From Bigelowiella natans CCMP2755 (taxonomy: Eukaryota > Cercozoa > Chlorarachniophyceae): 64,000 nt of DNA. The translations under genes were made by a program, and so were the position numbers. The DNA is taken from contig ADNK01002519.1 of assembly GCA_000320545.1 (NCBI GenBank), forward strand, positions 67,001 to 131,000, written 5' to 3'. Every line of letters begins with the position of its first letter. Positions within the stretch are counted from its first letter, which is position 1. Positions 60,067-64,000 of this stretch are shown in pieces. A model generated the notes under the pieces. That model worked only from the letters and a program-made list of their open reading frames with translations, had not been told where the DNA came from and did no database searches.

Positions 60067-61076
60067 AGTGCACTGAATGAAGCACCTCACAAGAAAGAGA
60101 AGACTGTAGCAACCCACAACAATGCAACGCTGACGATGCATGAACATTTGGCAGACATTAGCCGAGCACCGAAGCTGGCACCGCGCACACAGCGCGCGCG
60201 CATGCCAGAACAACTTGAACATGTGGAACTCCCCACGCAAAAAAACACCATTCCATTTGCTCTGGGCCGAGCATCGTGCGGTAGAAGCCAATGACCATCA
60301 ATGGCCTACAGGCGTGTGTGTCTGTGCGTATGCAACACACATGTACGAGCAGTTACCACTTGGCAATTTTTGGTACATGTGCATGTCTTTTTGGTGCATG
60401 TGTAGACGTGAACATGGCACATGTGCTCTTTTTAGTACACGTGGTGTGCCTGGGTACATGTGTTCCTTACGCGTACACGTATATGGACATAATGTCCATA
60501 TATTCATGTGTGCTTTCTGCACACATGTCTACAGGGGCATACATCGTAGATCTGGTACGGTGTGCTGGAGGTGTGCTCTTCCACAAATGTGTAAATGCAC
60601 ATTGTGACATGCACCACTAGACCATGCAAGTTGCACAGTTGCACAGCGTGCATGCAAGAACTACGTACACGCCGATAGCCATTCAATGTACGTCTACAGG
60701 CAACAAGACTGAACACATGACTGCTGCAATGCTAGAATGCCCAGCCAGGCTAATTGTGCTCATTGTTTGGCCGTAACTTGCCGCCGCGTACATCGTGTAG
60801 CGCGCACCATGCAAATAATTGGCTAGTAGGCGTTGACTACGTACGTGCATGCATGCGTCCACAAATGCCATACATCTAAACATACACGTCATGCTGATGT
60901 GCTCGGTATCGTATGAGATTGATTTTCTGTCTCTTCCCCAATCACCATAAAATTTGTTGCAACATTCATACCTTCCCACAATACTCTCCTACATCTTTTA
61001 CATTCTAGATTCTATTTTCGCGCCGAAGTACTTCAACAATGAGACCTAAGTTGTGATACGGAAAAAAAAATTAATT
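60067..61076. other. Spacer with hairpin-rich array
   Basis: No gene is supported. Positions 60330-60600 consist of ACATGT/GTACA-rich short inverted repeats (see findings). Confidence 0.6.
60330..60605. repeat. Array of short palindromes (ACATGTG/GTACA type)
   Basis: Includes the perfect palindrome TATATGGACA-TAA-TGTCCATATA near 60480-60503 and GTGTGC/GCACAC pairs, spaced roughly every 25-30 bp. Confidence 0.7.
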
Positions 61077-61599
61077 TCACAGCAACGATCGCCACGCCAT
61101 CAAGTTCTGCACCTCAAACTCGTTTGGTCCATGAAAAGCTTCGAAACCGAACTTGTTTAAGCTGGACATCCATTCTGAATAATAAAGGAGAAAAGGACCA
61201 GCTTAGGGACTTCCAAATCACACAACGAGTGATGGAATCGAATACCTTTCATGTCGATTTGGCCATCTCCTTGGCCCTTCACTGACATCTTTCCAATGGA
61301 TCTCTGCGTTAGAAAAAGTAAGTCTTCCCTAACCCCTTCGTATATTAGAACACTACCGTCATCCCGACATCAAGAGAGATAATTCTTTTTAACATATCTT
61401 GTTTCTAATCCAAAAAAACATTATTAATCTTACAGGAAGGGATTTAAATACACCGCAATGGTAAAGTGTCTTCAGAACCTGCTCTTTTGTAAAACTCGGC
61501 AGAGTAAGATCGATCATATCCTGGAGGGAGACAGATTGAGAAAAATTGGCAATAATAGATAAGGAAATACAGAACGAAAGAGAGATAGAAATAGGGGGG

Positions 61600-61643
<44 letters not shown>

Positions 61644-62610
61644 CAGTAACTAAGAGATGAGGACAGTTATAAATAATATTTGTATCCACATCCACCGTAA
61701 GTTCCTCGGGAGAGAGAGTCCCGTTCTTGTCAGCATCCATGAGCTGAAAGGTATAGTGAGGGGGTTTTTAGTTGACCATACCAAATACATTGAAAGAGAT
61801 TAAGATACCTTAAATAGGCGTTCCATTCTCTTTTCAGGATCATCATGAGCCATTGCTGTACAATAAACGTTCAATCGATTAGGTTGGCGTTTCGCTATTC
61901 AGGGAAGAATCGTCACCATTGAGAGCGATTACGAACTCTGGGAAGTCAATGATTTGATCATCTATATTCAGAAACACAGCAGCGAGTAAATGCACAAGTC
62001 AGTAACTAACAGAAAATAGGTTTCAATGGAGTCAACACCATTCGAATCGAATGCCCGGATCATCTTGTCGATCACGTATTTAGTACGATCCTTGCCTTCC
62101 GCTTTGAAGAAGAAGTTGCACTCACTGTATACTTCCTCATATACGCTACGCAATCTGATGGGTTTTATAAAATGGTTTATCCCTTGGAGCTTAACAAAAA
62201 AACAACAAAAGATTCTTACGTTTTATGCTTGATGCAACCTTTGTGCTAGAAAGAAACAGTGTAGTATTAGGATTTGGTTCACGATATGTAAAAGAGAATC
62301 TCATTAGTTACGTCGTCTTCAATCAATGTGTAATATTTTGCGTAGATCGCTCGAAGCTCATCAACCGAGACTAAAACATATCAATCATAAGAATTTGAAA
62401 GACTGCATTCTGCTGCTGTGAACATTACATTTGATCGAAGGGCAGGACGCAAGGTTATGCAAGATTGTCCTTTGAAATCTGAAGAAATCCAATTTCCCCA
62501 GGTATTTGCACTAAATACATTCTATTCAGTATCTAAGATAACGATCATTCTAATGAACTCACTCGTTTGATTCGCTTTTCTTCCTCTTCTCCGGAAAAAA
62601 AAGATCTGGT
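61077..62610 (-). CDS. EF-hand calcium sensor, NCS/calcineurin B-like
   Basis: Calcium-binding regulatory protein assembled from about ten short minus-strand exons. Recognisable pieces from the 5' side: SVDELRAIYAKYYTLIEDD (near 62340), HKGCIKHKT, LRSVYEEVYSECNFFF, then an EF-hand loop built across an intron (DSNDDQIIDFPE, 62050/61960) followed by FVIALN. Next come MAHDDPEKRMERLFK, a second canonical loop (DADKNGTLSPEE near 61730), MIDLTLPSFTKEQ, a third degenerate loop in VKGQGDGQIDMKEWMSSL (61260/61190), and the end NLMAWRSLL with stop at 61077. The N-terminal degenerate hand plus three further hands and the -FVIAL- context resemble neuronal calcium sensor and calcineurin B proteins. The first exon is not secured (a fragment PEKRKKSESNE near 62570-62600 joins in phase). 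No N-terminal Met-Gly was found, so myristoylation cannot be claimed. Confidence 0.7.
61600..61640. repeat. (GA)n microsatellite in intron
   Basis: GA run in an intron of the NCS-like gene. Confidence 0.9.
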
Positions 62611-63491
62611 TAGGGTACATATATGTTTCGATTCTGCTGTATGAAGGTGAAAACTTTGTTTCCTCAAGATGTGCACCTTGCCACTGAAAAAAGTACTCCC
62701 ACTGATATGCCAGAGGCCTTTGAATCATCCATGGGTCAAACATAGATCCGCATTCGACGACTAATAGATACTGACGATTTTACCAGTCCAGCGAGCATCC
62801 AGTATTTGTTTTTTGTGACAAACGAGGAAGCCGACATCTTTACTTTAACACGAGTGTAGACCGGACAAATTGTTTTTGATGAGGCTGCGAAAGGTGGTGG
62901 TGGGTGGGGCTAATAAGTGCGCAACCGGGAAACAAAAGACAAACGTTAAAATAAGCTGATCTGGTCTAAAATTCTAGGATATTCACGGTATGGAAGTATG
63001 TCTATCCGAACAAAGTGCTTTGTGATGAGATAGACAACAATGTCTCGCTCGCAAATGAGAAAAGTTAGATTATTACGGTTGTTACGGCGTTGGGCCGCGT
63101 TGGGATTTATTGACGCGAAACGGATTTCGAGAGGTCCTCGGGAGATGATAGTTTTCCAGTTCGCCGTTGAGTTTTTTGGAAAGACAGAAAATGAACGTAA
63201 AAGGATGGTATTTCAAATCTGCGACAACCTGAGAAAAGGTGAGTCGGAGCGGCTGTGGGCAAAGGCAGATTCAACGCAAGCAACACAGGTAGATCTAGCT
63301 TGCTCGTTACCTTTAGTCCACCTTACTGACCTTGAGTAGAGTCAGGAGCTACGCCATAGACATATCTAAAATAAAGAAATAGGTGCCTTAAGCTTCATAC
63401 TTTAGAAGGCAACAGTTGCTAAGTTTACCATTTTATACCTGAAGGTAATCGGAGAAAATAGGAAAGAGAACTTCATCATCTTCTCATCATC
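62611..63491. other. Divergent intergenic region
   Basis: Upstream regions of the NCS-like gene and the PH-domain gene. It includes the tentative small ORF at 63040-63339. Confidence 0.4.
63040..63339 (+). CDS. Possible small basic protein (up to 99 aa)
   Basis: ATG-initiated ORF with an Arg-rich amphipathic N terminus (MSRSQMRKVRLLRLLRRWAA) that could be a mitochondrial presequence, and a charged middle (FFGKTENERKRMVFQICD). A consensus donor (AAG|GTGAGT) at about 63238 and an acceptor at about 63289 would remove 52 bp in frame, so it may be a two-exon gene or exon 1 of something longer. No family is recognised. Confidence 0.3.
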   Translation: MSRSQMRKVRLLRLLRRWAALGFIDAKRISRGPREMIVFQFAVEFFGKTENERKRMVFQICDNLRKGESERLWAKADSTQATQVDLACSLPLVHLTDLE

Positions 63492-64000
63492 ATGTCGCTG
63501 ATCAACACCAAGATCACGAGACAGGGGTTGATGAAAAAGGCCCCCTCTGCAAAGGAAAAAGATGAAGTTCGAAAGGGCAAATGGCAGGAACGATGGTTCG
63601 TACTCAAGAAGACGACACTGTTCTACTACAAAAAGAGGGGGGATTCAAGGCCAAAAGGTGAAATCGACCTTCGCGCAGCTCTCATTGAAGATGCCGACGT
63701 GAAGACACGGAAAGAATTTACTATTCGAATTCATCAAGCTACGCAGATATTTAATTACCTCCAATGCAGTAGTCAGGCGGAGAAGGATGCATGGCTCGAT
63801 GATATTAAGACAGCAGCAGGCTACAAGGAAGTGCAGGTGGACGAGCAAGTACGGGCAAATGAATACTTTGCGAGCTTTGGCGTGCTTAAACAGGGAATAG
63901 ACGGAAATCTTCGTCGCGTTGTGTTGATTCCTGATGAAAAAAAACAGCTTGTGCATGTAGCATTCGAGCAGCAATTCGTAAAGAGATACTCAACCGGGAT
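63492..64000 (+). CDS. PH-domain protein (partial, runs off the window)
   Basis: Starts at the ATG at 63492 and stays open to the last base (169 codons). Residues about 8-110 form a pleckstrin-homology domain, which typically binds phosphoinositides or proteins at membranes: TRQGLMKKAP, GKWQERWFVLKKTTLFYYKK (beta strands 1-3), GEIDLRAALIEDADV, FTIRIHQATQIFNYLQCSS, and the C-terminal helix AEKDAWLDDIKTAAGYKE with its invariant Trp. What follows (FGVLKQGIDGNLRRVVLIPD) is not recognised. The full protein could be a kinase, GAP, GEF or adaptor; that cannot be decided here. Confidence 0.85.
   Translation, partial: MSLINTKITRQGLMKKAPSAKEKDEVRKGKWQERWFVLKKTTLFYYKKRGDSRPKGEIDLRAALIEDADVKTRKEFTIRIHQATQIFNYLQCSSQAEKDAWLDDIKTAAGYKEVQVDEQVRANEYFASFGVLKQGIDGNLRRVVLIPDEKKQLVHVAFEQQFVKRYSTG

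Noticed and set aside
60140-60620. Overlapping Cys/His-rich ORFs on both strands
   Set aside because: They follow from ACATGT/GTACA palindromes, which read as Cys, His, Met and Val codons in either direction.
1-64000. CRISPR array, bacterial operons or bacterial replicon features
   Set aside because: Gene structure is spliced eukaryotic; the tandem repeats present are microsatellites or minisatellites without spacer architecture.
1-64000. tRNA or rRNA genes
   Set aside because: I saw no convincing cloverleaf or rRNA segment by eye; a tRNAscan-SE/Infernal run would settle this.

Overview
The window is nuclear DNA of a flagellated, almost certainly photosynthetic protist. Genes are intron-dense with GT-AG introns, often only 50-150 bp, and intergenic DNA is rich in CTAG/GCATGC words. 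It carries two cilium genes (CFAP43-like and B9D1). It also carries a dicarboxylate translocator of the plastid type whose N terminus looks bipartite (signal peptide, then a basic transit-like stretch), which points to a secondary plastid, for example a chlorarachniophyte or stramenopile alga. This placement is inference.

Layout: 0-2.2 kb, secreted protein of unknown family (minus, spliced); 3.1-3.7, histone H2A.Z; 4.2-6.4, palindrome-rich intergenic DNA with one short possible secreted ORF; 6.4-13.3, CFAP43-like axonemal protein (minus, 4 exons, about 2163 aa); 14.2-16.1, N-myristoyltransferase (9 exons, 430 aa); 16.1-17.5, repeat-rich spacer; 17.5-25.6, large LRR plus multi-TM surface protein (minus, many exons); 26.9-30.2, 1055-aa protein of unknown function (minus); 31.4-32.7, small EF-hand protein with a Cys-rich tail (minus, 7 exons); 33.5-37.3, DASS transporter (15 exons, 604 aa); 38.4-39.4, coiled-coil protein with an internal duplication (minus); 39.9-43.4, GnTI (MGAT1) (12 exons, 551 aa); 44.1-45.5, Leu/Phe-tRNA-protein transferase-like protein (minus); 45.8-47.3, ALG10; 48.0-48.8, B9D1 (minus); 49.4-50.3, small spliced novel gene; 50.4-52.6, gene-poor; 52.6-60.1, NHL-REJ-polycystin-1-like membrane protein with a PDZ-like tail (14 exons, 1996 aa); 61.1-62.6, NCS-like EF-hand protein (minus); 63.5-end, PH-domain protein (partial).

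How they relate: ALG10 (ER, last glucose on the dolichol-linked glycan) and GnTI (Golgi, first step to complex N-glycans) belong to one pathway and lie about 2.3 kb apart. CFAP43 and B9D1 are ciliary, and polycystin-1-like and NCS-type EF-hand proteins are often ciliary or membrane-signalling proteins, but no operon-like logic is implied. Exon structures were assembled by eye from GT/AG sites and checked for phase continuity. Boundaries may be off by a base or by a cryptic exon.
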